From positions 172,730 through 236,729 of the forward strand of contig VWZL01005133.1 of NCBI GenBank assembly GCA_013396915.1: a DNA stretch of 64,000 nucleotides, in the 5' to 3' direction. Positions 1-20,681 of the stretch are shown here, piece after piece. Position numbers and translations under genes: made by a program. The stretch comes from Stercorarius parasiticus (lineage: Eukaryota > Chordata > Aves > Charadriiformes > Stercorariidae). How positions within the stretch are numbered: position 1 is the first letter of the stretch; each line of letters begins with the position of its first letter. Below the pieces are notes generated by a model. The model did no database searches. It saw only the letters and a list, made by a program, of their open reading frames with translations, and was not told the DNA's origin.

Positions 1-3000
1 GCTGGCTTAAAGAGCTATCTACAATCAGATGTCTGCGCTTAAGCAGCTGTCTCATTCAGCTCTCTAGAAAACACAGTTGCTGTGCAAGATCCAAGCCTGC
101 TCTCTGCAAAACCAGGTTTCTTTGATTTGGGAGGGATAGGGCAGGGGGGCAGTGTGAAGAAATGGCCACGATACTAACTGCTAGGGTATAAGGCTTTCAT
201 TACTAGATTGCTGCTTTGACTCTAAAACCAACTGATGTCCTCTAGTTGCATGGACACAAATATATGCATAGAGCCAAAGATGTGACCTCAAGGTAGCATG
301 AAAAACAGAGTGATACCACACCTTCCATTTTAAAAATCTCAGTTCACTGAAGAAAAGGAGCTTCCTAAATTGGCCTTAAGGAATATGTTCTCTGGGCTTC
401 ATGTTAGAAAGCAGAATTAAATCTTCGCAAGATGTGTAATGAGAGCAGACAGCAGCAGTTCTTACAGTACTTGCTGACATTCCTGGTACACGACACTAAG
501 TCACCTGCCAGAGAGCAGAAATGGACATACAAAGGTAAATACTTGTAGTAATCTGTCACACTGAATGTATTCGCTAGCCATTGAAGCTCCCACTCTTCTG
601 ACTAGCTGCTTTTGGGCCAGTACAAAGGAAAGAATCCATTACTACCAGAGAGAGAGAGGATGCTAGCAAATAAAAGGTACCATCCATATCTGATAAAAAA
701 ATACCATATCTACAGGAAGATGAAAGCTCTATGCCCCATGCTCTCCCCCACTGCATCACCAGCCCAAACACCCACTTCTCCTCTCAGCTGTCTGTCACAC
801 ATGCTGTGCTTCAAGACAAGGTCTTGCTCCCCAGCGAAGCAGAACCGGGTGCTGTGCAGAAGGAAGAGAAGCAGGACCAACCGCTCCCAAACAACCTGCA
901 GCACCATGCTGGCTGCACCCGTGCATGCAGTAGTCTTCCCCTGCAGCCAGCACAAGGCTGCACAGCTGCAATCTGCTATCCATCACCTCCGGATTGTGAA
1001 CGGTGTTTGAGGGTTACAGTGATAGTTTGGAATCAATAAGCAGTTCTCATACACAGCAAGCTGTGGTAAACCCCTAGCATGACACCAATGCTACGAGGCT
1101 AGAAGAAAGGAACTAAATAAGCAGCCCAAAACAGAAGGAAGGAAGAATTTAGGTCACCCAGGCTCTACCTGCCACTTTACTGAATCACAGAATGGTTTGG
1201 GTTGGAAAGGACTTTAAAGCTTATCTAGTTCCAACCCCCCTGCCATGGGCAGGGACACCTCCCACTAGACCAGGTTGCTCAAAGCCCCATCCAGCCTGGC
1301 CTTGAACACTTCCAGGGAGTCTTCAAGTGCAAGCTGCTGCAAGAAAAGTGACAGGAATCTCAGCAGAAAGCTCCGTCACACCTTGTCCCTGTGCAACAAT
1401 TCAAATTTACCTTTTAACCAGGCAGCACCTACGCACACTTCAATCACTGACAGCATAAAGCTGTACACAGTGCTTGGGTTTGGGCTCTGAAACTCATATC
1501 CAATCTCAGCTCATCACAGCTCAGAAAGCATGGCCCAGAAAACGCAGTGCCAGGTTCTCCTCAGCCCTTGCACTACAAGGAAGAAACAGTAGGAGCTTAA
1601 GGTCAGAAGCATGGAGGATACATTTGTTGTGTGTTTAAGCTGTGTTGCTGAAGCTGTTTTGCTCTGCTTTGCATGTGTGTCTGTTCTGGGTGGTTTTACT
1701 TGTGTTTAAAAAAAAAAAAAGGCATACTTAAAGTCTACCTGACAAAACCTCAGCAAATTAACACTGATCTTTTCCAGACAATTCTTCAAATGAATGTTCT
1801 GCAAATGCCATCTCAGAGCATGCAAAGATTTAGATACGCTGGAACTGGCTTCGCAAAGGATGCTCTCTAACAAGAGGAATTTAAGCACTGATACCAGTTC
1901 AATTTGCCGCTTTTTGATTTTAATATAAAAAGAAATACTTTCTGCAAGGAAAGATTCAGCTTTCATCACCAGAACCCTAGTGCCGACTTTGCAGGCTAAA
2001 CCAATTCACAGATAAGCACTTTTCATAAACATTACATATTTCTTGGCTTACACAGGTTCTGGAGAATGAAAGAACAGGCTGTGCTGACATCTGGTGGCTT
2101 TCTCTGCAGACAAAGACAGTTTATGGCAATAAGTCTTGGCTTTTCACTGCATTTTTTTTTTTTGCATTCCCAACGTAACGGCTCTCGTTTCCTTCCAAGA
2201 TACAAAGCATTATGATAAAAGCATTTTTGTTTCCACTGACCAGTGGACAGTGCTGTCCTATGCAAGTCCTCCTGTAAAGCAAGAAAAGATCCTTCGTTGT
2301 GCACTATTAGTGACAGTGTAGAAAAGGTCTCCTCTTTATTTCAAAGCATATTTCTTCATGATTAGAAAAAAATAAAAATGTACATTCACTGCCACAGGAA
2401 ATGCTGCTACTGCATATCAGATGAGGTGCAAACCTAACCGTTAAAGCACTGCAGATCAGCAGAGGCGGCAGCAAGAAGCAAAGGAAAGCAGCAGGGAAAA
2501 CATGCAAAGGTGTGTCTGTTTCTCAATAGGAAAGTAGGTAGTAAGGAACAGTAAACATCCTGACAATATGAAAAGCAGCAAAGTTGTCTACTGGGCATCA
2601 TTGCTTGACTCATTAATCATTTGCAAATCTGTGCCAAGTAGTACTACGAAAACGAAGTCATGGAAGGAGGATCAGGTACCAACCAGGAAGACTGAGCTCA
2701 GTCCGAAGTGTTCAATAAGCAAAACTGTGCACTTGCCTGAAGCATTTGCAATGCCTCCAGCCAGCTGCTGTGGCTCTGAAGCCAGGATCCTGTCAGCCAT
2801 ATGAGACCAAGAGTGAGCCTCGAATGTTCTGGTTTTTCATTCTTGATCTCTGGACACTCAGGATTTCTGTGGCTATTAGCTTCCAAGGACAGGACCCACG
2901 GATGTCCTGTCATGGCTGGGGTAACTCCTGGACTGTTACTTGCAAGCTCATTTTTAAGTAAACGATCTGTCAGGGGATGCGCTGAACATTCCCAGGGAGT

Positions 3001-6000
3001 GAAAAAGAAACACCACAGCTTACAACATATCTCTGGACCACCTTTAAGACAGAATGTTTACATCAGATAAAGCAGTTACCCAACTTTAACGGTGGTGCAT
3101 ATCAGATCTTTGAGGACTCCCATATGCCATTTGTAATTGTCAACAGTTAACTCAACTATTCACATCCGCAGTTTTCTTAGCTCTTGCTTCTTCAAGAGGC
3201 AACAGAAAAATACACAAAAACTGTTGCATGCAGAAAGTATAACATGACAAAGCCAGAAAAAACAAGATGCCTATTTCAGCAGTTCATGAGTTCAATTCCA
3301 AAAATTATTAAAATGCACCATTTTCACACCTTTAGTGCTAAAAAACAGCAGCACCACTCCAGTATTTGTGCCAAGAGTGCTTTACATTAAAGACGTGTTT
3401 ATTTAGTTACACGGTTACCTCTTCTCCCTCTTCATGATAATTCCTTTCCTAATTTCCTGTATTCTCCTTTAGTACATGTTCTTCCACACCTTGTAACCAA
3501 AACTCCAGCCTCTCTTAAGTGATTTTTTTTTTCCTCCAAGAAACACCCAAGCCTCCCAAACACAACCAGCTTCCAGTTTGACTGCCTTCCCCTGCTACAG
3601 TGTTATAACTCAGAAGTTGTACGTTATTTCAGTGTCCACTCTGGATACTGTTCTTTTTGGGTTTTTTTTAAAAAAAAAAAAAAAGACTGGTGAAAAGCTC
3701 CAGGGACATCATGCTGACAGATGAATCCTTATTAACGCCACAATGTCTAAGAACACTAGCAAAGATCTATGACTTACCCCACTGCACATTATGGAGAAGC
3801 CACCTTTGATTAACAGTAATTGTAAACAGATGTAGTTTATGACCTCTGCCAGGACAGCAAACCATGGTACCAACTCCGTAGGTGGTTTCCTTCAATAGAA
3901 AGAGGATTTCATAACAACATGGGCAAATACATCTCAGTCTTTAGTAATTTATTAGCCAGTGTTCACAGATTTCATTCAATGTTCAGCAATCCTGGAATCA
4001 AACCTACTTCGACACAAGGCTATAACATATCCCACCAAGAAACGTTGGAGCAGCATGTATCTCAACAAGTTCTCAGCTATTATCTGTGGCTTTGTGGGGG
4101 TTATTTGAAAGAAGCATTATTAAAGGTCCAATTAAAAAAAAAAAACAACACAGTAGAAAAACACTTCGTGAAGAAGCCAGTTTACAAGTATGGCCGTTGA
4201 GAGCATTACAAAAGGCTCTACTGTGCTGCTGCAGAAAGGAGCCAATGAAGTGCCATTGCCAGAGCGAACTGAGCTCACAAAGCAGTAGTTTAACTCTTCC
4301 CTCGGAAAGAGAAGCTAATCTGGAGTGCCAGACACATCACTATTAAATATTTGCATCAAAACATTTACCGTTTTCTCATTGATGCTGTAGAATTGCTCAT
4401 CCGCTGTGCCATACTCCGTGTGACACTGACCATTCGTAACTGTACTAGCCCAGAAAGGACAGCTGTTAAAATGTGGTGAGTCTTTCACACACAAATAAAT
4501 AATGTCTTAGAGAAAAGGGATCACAAATCCAATCCAAATCTGTCTGAAAGGGCTGGAGACCAAATTCAAATCCCCAGAACAGAAGGAAAAGAATGACAGT
4601 GTTTGCTCAGTCTGAGAGCCTGAGTGTGCTGAGAGACGTCATCATGCCTTGGTAGGACAGCCCGAGACATTGATCTCTCTGGTAGCCATCTACTTCTTAC
4701 AAAGTTACCTTCATTATTGTAAATTTGGTTGAACAAAGCTGGTATACTCTGGAGTGCAATGCATTAGCTTAAACTGTCTGAGAAGATGAGTACAAACGCA
4801 CATCAGCCAGATTAATCTGCAAACATGACAGAGTGTGTAAGAAGAGAGCTGAGACATGGGCCCGTGTTTGGGGAGCAGGTACCAGCAACAGAAAGGCAGC
4901 CTGGACAGTAGGAGGGGACAAGTGGTAAGTTCTCCTCACAAATTCATGAGAGCAGGCATAACATTACAAGATAAAGATACAATCACCCTTTTAATCACAG
5001 ATGACAAAGTGGTAGACCACTTTCACAAGAGAATAAAACTCTGAAGCAAAGCTGTTGGTGAGTAACACCAGCTACCAAATCAGCCTAAACCAGAGAGTTG
5101 TCAGGAAGGATGAAGCAAATGAGTTGGGAACAACACATAGAGGTTTCTTTGGCCCTACATCTAAAATAAAGAGAACTTTTATTTAGATACTTTGGAAATC
5201 ACACATCTGCTTTCACTATCACATATCAATAATAAAAAAAAAAATCATCAAAGCTCTAGGAAACGGTAAGCTTACTTCTCTGGAAAGTCTCTTGTGGAAA
5301 TGGTGATGTCAGCTCTCGCCCAGAGCTGAGGGTAGATGTGTGGGTCTAAAGCAATGGCACATGAGGTCTCATTTGATTTAGCAGAGCCTATGCCCAAGAA
5401 CCTGATAAGGTGGAGAGCCAGCATCACTTCTGTTTCAGTGAAGAGAGGTTTAAAGGCACAGTGTCCCATCTTGGTACCCCCTAAAAAGCAGTTTCACAAG
5501 CAGTATCTATCTAAAGGTACTTTACTGGATGCATGATTATTTTTTCTTATTCTTGATTTGGTTAACGTAGTTGGAGAGCCTGGAATTCCCAAGAACTAAC
5601 ATATAGCAACTAAGTATTTGGCTCTTGGAAAGCAGGAAAGAATCAATTCCAGTCTTGAAGATGTGTCTCTCAGACTGGGCCTCTCCTTGCAAAAATGGAA
5701 TCATTCAGGTTTTACACTTAAACTGAAACCATGAGCTTTCACTCCATTTGGAAAAATGCCCAATTCCTACTTATGCACACTAAGGTCCTGGCAGAACTCA
5801 TGTTGCTGCCTCTTACGTGAAGACATCTCCATGAAGTAAAGCTAGAAACAGGCGAGCTAGTCCTTGAACACAAAAGCCTCCCAACAGTCATTTGTCCCTT
5901 TCAGCATGCTAAAGAGGGCTGGAGGAGAGTACAAAGGAAAACATTCAGCAGTGAAGAGCATGAAACACTTGCCAGTCTGCACTATTTAAACAAAAGAGAC

Positions 6001-6372
6001 CAAACATAAAATGAGAGAAGTAAAGCTATGACTTGAAACAGAGAGATTCTCTTTGCAAGCTCTCTAAAATACCGAGTGATTTGGTCATAAAACGTTTCCA
6101 TTTTCATTAGAAGTTAGTACTGTGATGGGATCTCGCTGTGTATTGTATAATGTCCATATGTAGCTAATGTCTGATGTAGGATTGCACCAAGAACATGTGT
6201 CACAGGTCAGAGATTGCGCTGCCTGCATCATAAGAGGCAAGCAAAGGAAAAAGAAATGCGAGAAAGAAGTCATTTATGTCCCCCAGTTTTCCTTGTCTCA
6301 GTCTGAGCATATTGACAGAAATTAATTTCTATAGGAAGGGAATTGCACTGTTTGCAAAGCAATCCTCTAGGA
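1..6372. other. Gene-poor region beyond the 3' end of C2orf76
   Basis: I could not recognise a conserved protein in any frame of this AT-rich stretch. The open frames are short, lack splice-consistent neighbours and resemble no family known to me. It holds many A/T homopolymer tracts (for example near 1708, 2152 and 3660) and one CR1 fragment. TTTATT motifs near 3400 and at 5178-5183 could be distal poly(A) signals for the minus-strand C2orf76. In human the next gene on this side is STEAP3 (from memory), but no STEAP3 exon is seen. Confidence 0.6.
1181..1318 (-). mobile_element. CR1-type LINE 3' fragment
   Basis: Read on the minus strand, this ends in the CR1 tail (CCATTCTGTGATTC at about 1194-1181). 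It is preceded by the usual CR1 3'UTR wording: loss of the CCTTCCAACCC-like block, the GGGCAGGGACACCTCCCACTAGA block at about 1248-1269, and the CCATCCAGCCTGGCCTTGAA block at about 1287-1306. Only about 140 bp survive, so it is a 5'-truncated dead copy with no ORF. The same wording recurs in the opposite orientation near 62437-62570. Confidence 0.85.
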
Positions 6373-6378
6373 TTTATT
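6373..6378 (-). terminator. Candidate poly(A) signal of C2orf76
   Basis: AATAAA on the minus strand (TTTATT on plus) lies about 80 nt past the C2orf76 stop codon. It is the first canonical hexamer after the stop. Longer 3'UTRs ending further left cannot be excluded. Confidence 0.5.
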
Positions 6379-6459
6379 GATCTTTAAGAAAAATCTCATT
6401 AAGCAGAATAAGGAAAATTTACAACAGGTATGGGAAAACAAAACAATCTCTTGGGATCT

Positions 6460-15376
<8,917 letters not shown>

Positions 15377-16929
15377 TTAAAGAGAGGAATTAATGCCTTT
15401 CCTGTGTGTACAAGCACAGCTAGAAAACAAGGTGCAGGTGGGCCTCATGCAAAGATTAAAAAATGGCGAGAAATTCAATAGCATTATGTCTTTCAGGACT
15501 TCACTTTCAGTATTTCTACAGAAGCAGTAACAGGATCTCAAACCAAACAGGGTTACCTAGGATATTATTGATACCGCACACCAAACAGTGCAGAATTTGC
15601 ACCTGTGCTGCGTAATACAGCACCAGACTCCCTATTAAACACACAAAAATGTTACAGATAAATGCAAGAATGTCATTTGGGTTTTAAGTGACTGAAGACT
15701 TCTCCTGCTGGGTGAGTAACCTTGTGCTCTAAAAAAATGTACTAACATGAACAAAACCAAAAGCTTTTTAATACACTTATGTTGTAGAGAGCATAATACC
15801 CTGAAAAATGCCTAAGCTCTTACACAATGCACATTTTCACCTTCCTTCAGAAAGTGGAAAAACTTCCCCCACACACACATGCAAATAATTCTCCTGGTAT
15901 ACTACTACATAATTAAGGGTTTTAATTTAATTTATAATAGTAGGTCTCTAGAACGGCTCTACAGGGCTTCTACTACTTTAACAGAGAGCAGAACCTACAA
16001 TGGAGTTGCCTTATCAACCCAAGCTCCTCTTCAAACAAGCCCACAAGTACCCAGTTCCATTGGGTAGTTTCTCTCCACAGGAAAAAGAGCTATTTCCTAC
16101 CTCAGCAATCTTCTCTATTTTTGGTGCTGGGTATTCCTCAACAACCTTGCTTTCTGATCACACGCTAAACTGCTGTGGCTGCTGCAGCAATGAGCAAAGA
16201 CTGCAGTCCAAGTGCTGCAACATCAGTCAGGGACACAGCACGACCCCTGCATCTCCTTAGCAGCCATTTCAGTCACCACTTCGAGTCCTGCAAGGGATTC
16301 TCTTACCTAGTCATCCCTTTATGTTCTTTTTTTTGTGTCTTTTTTTTTTTTCCTCCTTTTTTGCTGTGGTGGGAGATTATTTAAGTGCCCCATCATCATG
16401 CAGGTACCTCCCAGTCTTTGCTGTGTTTGTCCTAGCTGTATCCTGGCAAAGTAAAGCAGCGGTATTTTCTTCACATGCTTTCTGCAGAATGGGGACACAG
16501 ACCTTCCACATCACAAGGCAACTTGCTTTTACATCTCCTTAGTTAGTAATTCCCTTTCCATTTTCATTGTAAATAAGCTGTGACACACAAAGATGCCAAT
16601 TATGAAAAGCATATGCTGCACCTAAAAGTAACTAGATTTGTATTAAACAGCAAACACGGGTATTTTCTTTATGCTATTTCACAGGGGCTTGAGATCTGGA
16701 GGGCATAGTACACGGCAAGGAAAAGGGGGCAGCATTCAATTCACTTTCTCCTAAGCAGCATGGAAGAACACGATAGAAATACAGATTTGGGAACAGAGAC
16801 AATTAGAAATCACAGATTTTTACCTTTACTGTACAGACCCACCAGACTGGTCCCACCTAGGGCTGGGACCAGGTACTACCCAGCGCCTCCTAAGGGACAA
16901 GATGGCCGGTTCTCCTCAGGGGAGCTTAC

Positions 16930-17200
16930 CGGTCAATCTCTCCTGTGAGGAGAAACCTCCCCCGGGCCTGCCCGGCTCCTGCCCACCGGCAGTAGCACCA
17001 GGGCCCGCGGCGGAGCGCCGCCCGGCCCAGCAGGTCTCCCCGAGACCGAGCGCCCTCCCCTCAGCCCTCACACCGTCCGCTCCCGCCCGAAAGGGACCGT
17101 TAACGGCCCTCGACCTTACTACCGACTCCCCCGCCAGCACCTCCACGTCTCTCGCCCCACCCCGTCTCGCACAGCCCCACCAATCATGTCCGTTCGGTAC
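16930..17200 (-). promoter_or_regulatory. Likely C2orf76 5'UTR exon in the shared CpG island
   Basis: A G|GTAAGC donor on the minus strand (GT at 16929-16928) sits at the edge of the CpG island and would pair with the acceptor at 15368-15367. The exon ends at 16930. Its upstream limit and transcription start are not visible, so the right boundary given here is approximate. Confidence 0.45.
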
Positions 17201-17500
17201 CACCCACCTCGACGAGGGATTGGCTGCGAGACGCCCCGTTCCCGCCCCCCGGACCCGTCCGTTGGCCAATGTCCAGGCTCACCCCTCACGCTACCCGGCG
17301 TGGCACCACCCCCCCCAGAGCCTGCCCATCCCACTCCGCCCTTCCATTGGCCCTGTGCCTGGCTTATCCCCGCCCCCGGCAGGCGCCGATTGGCGTCGCG
17401 TCACCCATGGCGCTGTGATTGGCCAGCCAGCGCTGTCGCGAGGGGGTGAAGCGGCCGAGCGGCGGGGGCGGTGCGGCAGACGCTGGGGGGGTCGGGATCG
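17180..17500. promoter_or_regulatory. Divergent CpG-island promoter of C2orf76 and DBI with six CCAAT boxes
   Basis: Six CCAAT/ATTGG pentamers occur at 17180-17184 (+), 17219-17223 (-), 17266-17270 (+), 17346-17350 (-), 17389-17393 (-) and 17418-17422 (-). GC boxes of the CCCGCCCC type lie between them, near 17252 and 17369. No TATA box is seen. CCAAT boxes are bound by NF-Y, and their enrichment in bidirectional housekeeping promoters is established. That these particular boxes drive both genes is inference. Confidence 0.7.
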
Positions 17501-17516
17501 CGTCGCGTTTGTCGCC

Positions 17517-17525
17517 ATGTCTGAG
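17517..17525 (+). CDS. DBI: DBI coding exon 1 (9 nt coding)
   Basis: ATGTCTGAG (Met-Ser-Glu) is followed directly by GTACGG, in a GTCGCCATG context. Like mammalian DBI, the first exon carries only the first three codons and the 5'UTR. Confidence 0.93.
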
Positions 17526-20475
17526 GTACGGGCAGTGCTGGGGGGCGGCTGGGGGGCGCTGGGGGGCGGGTACATTCCCCTCCCCCTCCCCCTCATTCAG
17601 TGGTGGCGGCCTGCAGGTGCTTACCCCCACTCCGCCCTGGGGCCTTTCCCCCCCTGTAGGCCGCGTTCCAGAAGGCTGCTGAGGAGGTGAAGCAGCTCAA
17701 GTCCCAGCCCACCGACCAGGAGATGCTGTACATCTACAGCCACTACAAACAGGCCACGGTGGGCGACGTGAACACGGGTAGGTACCGGCTGGGGCCCGAC
17801 CCTCTGTGCCCCGGGCGGGGCGGGGGCCGTGCGGTTGCGGCCTGAGGCTGAGCTGGAGGCACTTGGGGATAGCAAAACCTCTCCCCTGTGGCGCGCCTCA
17901 CTTCGTGCAATCCCGGTAAAAGTGACTCAATACTTACTTGGCATAGATTTGCGTGCAGGCGGGCGCAAGCTGACCCGATAAGGGTTTGTGCAATTTGTGG
18001 TTTTTAGATTAACCCAGCTGCAGTCGTCTAAATCGTGTAGCAACGGTCTGAGAATCCTTTGTGTTAGCTTTGTGCAAATACCGGGTTTGGGATTTTTGGA
18101 GACCTTTATCGGTAAGTAGCTGCCTAGGTCAAGGGATGCTGCTTTAATGCAAACACTTCTGCGTTAAACAGGCTTTAACAGCAAGGCAAACTATACAAGT
18201 GTGGAATTGCAATACTTGGAGGGGGCAGTTTGTTTAAACTGGATTGGCTACTAAAAATAGTGTTGGAAAGCCAAAACAGAAGAAAAGGAAAAAACTTTAT
18301 AGGCGCTGCAGTTAAAACAGTCTTGAAAGGAGTGTAGCAGAAATATCTCTGTGGGTACACTATGCAAAATCTCTCCTGTTACTTCTTTTGCTACGCTTCT
18401 GTCACTGGCAGCTCAGTTTAAGATGCAGCCCATCTTTACTGACCTTGTGTAACACTTGAGTAAAGTAACTAGAATTAGAAAGGGAAAAGGTCATTTGTTT
18501 GGAGCGCTGGTCTCCTGACCCAGTTGCTGATGAAGTTTATTGGGCGTTGATTGAATTCAAAACTGGCAGTGTAGTGTACAGGAAATGGTAAGTATGGGCA
18601 CTTGTGGTTTCTTTTTTCCAAAATGAACAGCACTGAGGGAGACAAGAACAGAGTTTGGTTTTAAGATATGATCCTTTTGGTATGGCTGGATCTTAGCATT
18701 AGTAATGTTTGCCAAGGTGAAATGGTGCTTTAGAGCTGTTAATATACCAAAATTTCTGTAAGTTGATAGAAAAGCAGTCCATGTAAGAGTGAGCTAGTAG
18801 GGTTTTTTGTTGGAGAGAAGGAGCTGCCAAGTAGCTCTTCAGGTCACATTGCCATGTGAGCAGCGCAAGGGTGTATTTGTGGCTAATGTACAGGCTACTG
18901 TCCAGTTCCATTTGTTAATCCTAAGGCTTGTCTTTAAGGAGACAGAGAAGAAGTAAAAACACAGAGGGGACTGCAGGTGAAGAATAGCCGTATACGTATC
19001 CATATCCCATTCATTTTTTCTCTGTTTGACTACAGTGTGACCTGTAATGAAGTGAGTTAGAATTCAGTGCTTGTACCCCTAGGTGGCAGAATGAATAAAG
19101 AGTTGTATGTTAGAAACATACCATTAACTTGATGATAATGAATTCTAAGCAGTATGCTACTAGCTTTTGGTTTCATGTCTCTGTTTGTAATGGACCTTAC
19201 AGCATTTCTGCTTTACTTTAGAGCTGATGATTCTCTGTTCTTTAATCAGATAGCTGTCATGCAACAGCAGTCTCTTCAGAAAGTACGATAAAAGCAAATT
19301 GCGCTATTTGGTGCTCTTCTGCTCAAATGCTGCTGTCTTAAGGGAACTTGACAGAGACTATCTCTGTGGCCACTGATAGCATTCCAACATGCTCCCTTCA
19401 GCATCAGAGGTGATCTCCTGACTACAGGTTAGTAATAGCTGCAGAGGTGAACCAATGTGTTTTATCGTAGTTAAGAGCTAAATAGCCTTCAGGAAAGGAG
19501 TAGGTATTGCCTACGCCCAGACCACACCAACTAATTCTGCTGCTTATCCTATCTCTCTCAGAGCGCCCTGGTATGCTGGACTTCAAAGGTAAAGCAAAGT
19601 GGGATGCCTGGTATGCGTTAAAAGGTAAGTGTCTGATTATAAAATAAAAATGAATAAATAAAACCACAGGCAAACTAGTTAGAAAAGCGTATGTCATTCA
19701 GCAAGAAATAAAATAGTGTTGCCTTATAAGACAAGAGTTTCTAGAAGTTCAGAATGCTGTGATAATAAACTCTTACTTTTGATTACCTCTGCAAGGCAGG
19801 AGTAATCCTGAAAAATGTAGCCTGCCTGAAAGGAAATTACAGTGCAAAATTCCCAGCTGGCCCAACGTGTCACACAAAGGAGAACTGTAGCAGCAGCAGA
19901 AACCTAAATCTGTTTTCCAGGTCCCATTCTAGTACCCCAGAGGCTCAGCTCTCCCTCCAGTTGTGGTGTTTCTTCTAAAGCTTTCCTAACTGGAAGATGC
20001 AGCTGGGCTCTCTGCTGTAGAGGAGGAGTGGAACAAGTGGCCTAATCTATGAAAGGGGGAATTTTCTGGTGTTTTAAGGAGCCAGCACTACATCTAAATG
20101 CGCTCTAAGTTGATAGAATTGCTTTCCTATAATAATTGTGAACAGCATTAATAGAACTAATACACTGTTTGGTTGCTGTCTATACAAATATAACTTTGCT
20201 TCAAAACACTGTTTCCTCATGACTGTTGACCACATTTATTTAAAACTTTAATACTAGATTCACAGCCGAGTGACCTTCTTAGCTTCTTTGCTCTCTGGTA
20301 GCATGCAGCGACATGCTATAGCAAGGAATTGTGACTTGCATGCAAAAGGCATCTGAATTTGTAAAAGGTTGTCTGATTGCTTCCTGTGTTCTGTCCTTCA
20401 GGAATGTCCAAAGAAGATGCAATGAAAGCTTACGTAGCAAAAGTGGAAGAACTAAAGGGCAAATACGGCATCTGA
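17517..20475 (+). CDS. DBI: Acyl-CoA-binding protein / diazepam-binding inhibitor (4 exons, 87 aa)
   Basis: The exons are 17517-17525, 17660-17777, 19562-19624 and 20402-20475 (TGA 20473-20475), with phases 0,1,1. They encode 87 aa, the canonical ACBP length. ACBP binds C14-C22 acyl-CoA esters in the cytosol and delivers them to lipid synthesis and oxidation; secreted fragments act as endozepines. The ligand residues known for the family are present (numbering with Met1): Tyr29, Lys33, Lys55 and Tyr74. So are the [11 protein letters not shown] motif and the KWDAW motif. The octadecaneuropeptide segment is residues 34-51. There is no signal peptide, as usual. One oddity is Tyr60 after KWDAW, where the family usually has Asn, Glu or Gln. 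Two exons at the start are tiny or compact, and intron 1 is only 134 bp. Confidence 0.98.
17660..17777 (+). CDS. DBI: DBI coding exon 2
   Basis: The exon follows CCCCTGTAG and ends ACACGG|GTAGGT. It encodes residues 4-42, helices 1 and 2 of the four-helix fold, and includes Tyr29 and Lys33. Confidence 0.95.
19562..19624 (+). CDS. DBI: DBI coding exon 3
   Basis: This 63-nt exon follows TCTCTCTCAG and ends AAAG|GTAAGT. It encodes residues 43-63 ([20 protein letters not shown] and Lys63), including acyl-CoA ligand Lys55. Confidence 0.96.
20402..20475 (+). CDS. DBI: DBI coding exon 4 (last)
   Basis: After a GTCCTTCAG acceptor, 74 nt encode residues 64-87 ([20 protein letters not shown], then YGI) and TGA. 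Tyr74 completes the ligand site. Confidence 0.96.
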
Positions 20476-20675
20476 GGACTGGATATAGCAGCCACTTGCA
20501 CGCCTGAAACATGCCTTATTTCTAATACTGTGGAAAAATGGTTTCTGATAAAATTTTTTAAATACCTAGTATATAATAGGTGGCTCTCCTCATGCCTGTA
20601 GTTCAGGGGAAGCTGTGTACCCAACTAATGTACTGACACATCATAAATTCCTTCTGGGAACAAGATCTGGAACTC

Positions 20676-20681
20676 ATTAAA
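20676..20681 (+). terminator. DBI poly(A) signal
   Basis: ATTAAA lies 200 nt past the DBI stop and is followed by a GT-rich downstream element (TGTTGTGGTGGTCGT at about 20700-20714). An AATAAA at 21477-21482 could serve as a distal site. Confidence 0.75.

Noticed and set aside
16902..17690. 262-codon plus-strand open frame across the DBI promoter
   Set aside because: It lies in a CpG island where stops are rare, overlaps DBI exons in another frame, and has several equally long antisense frames. No domain is recognisable.
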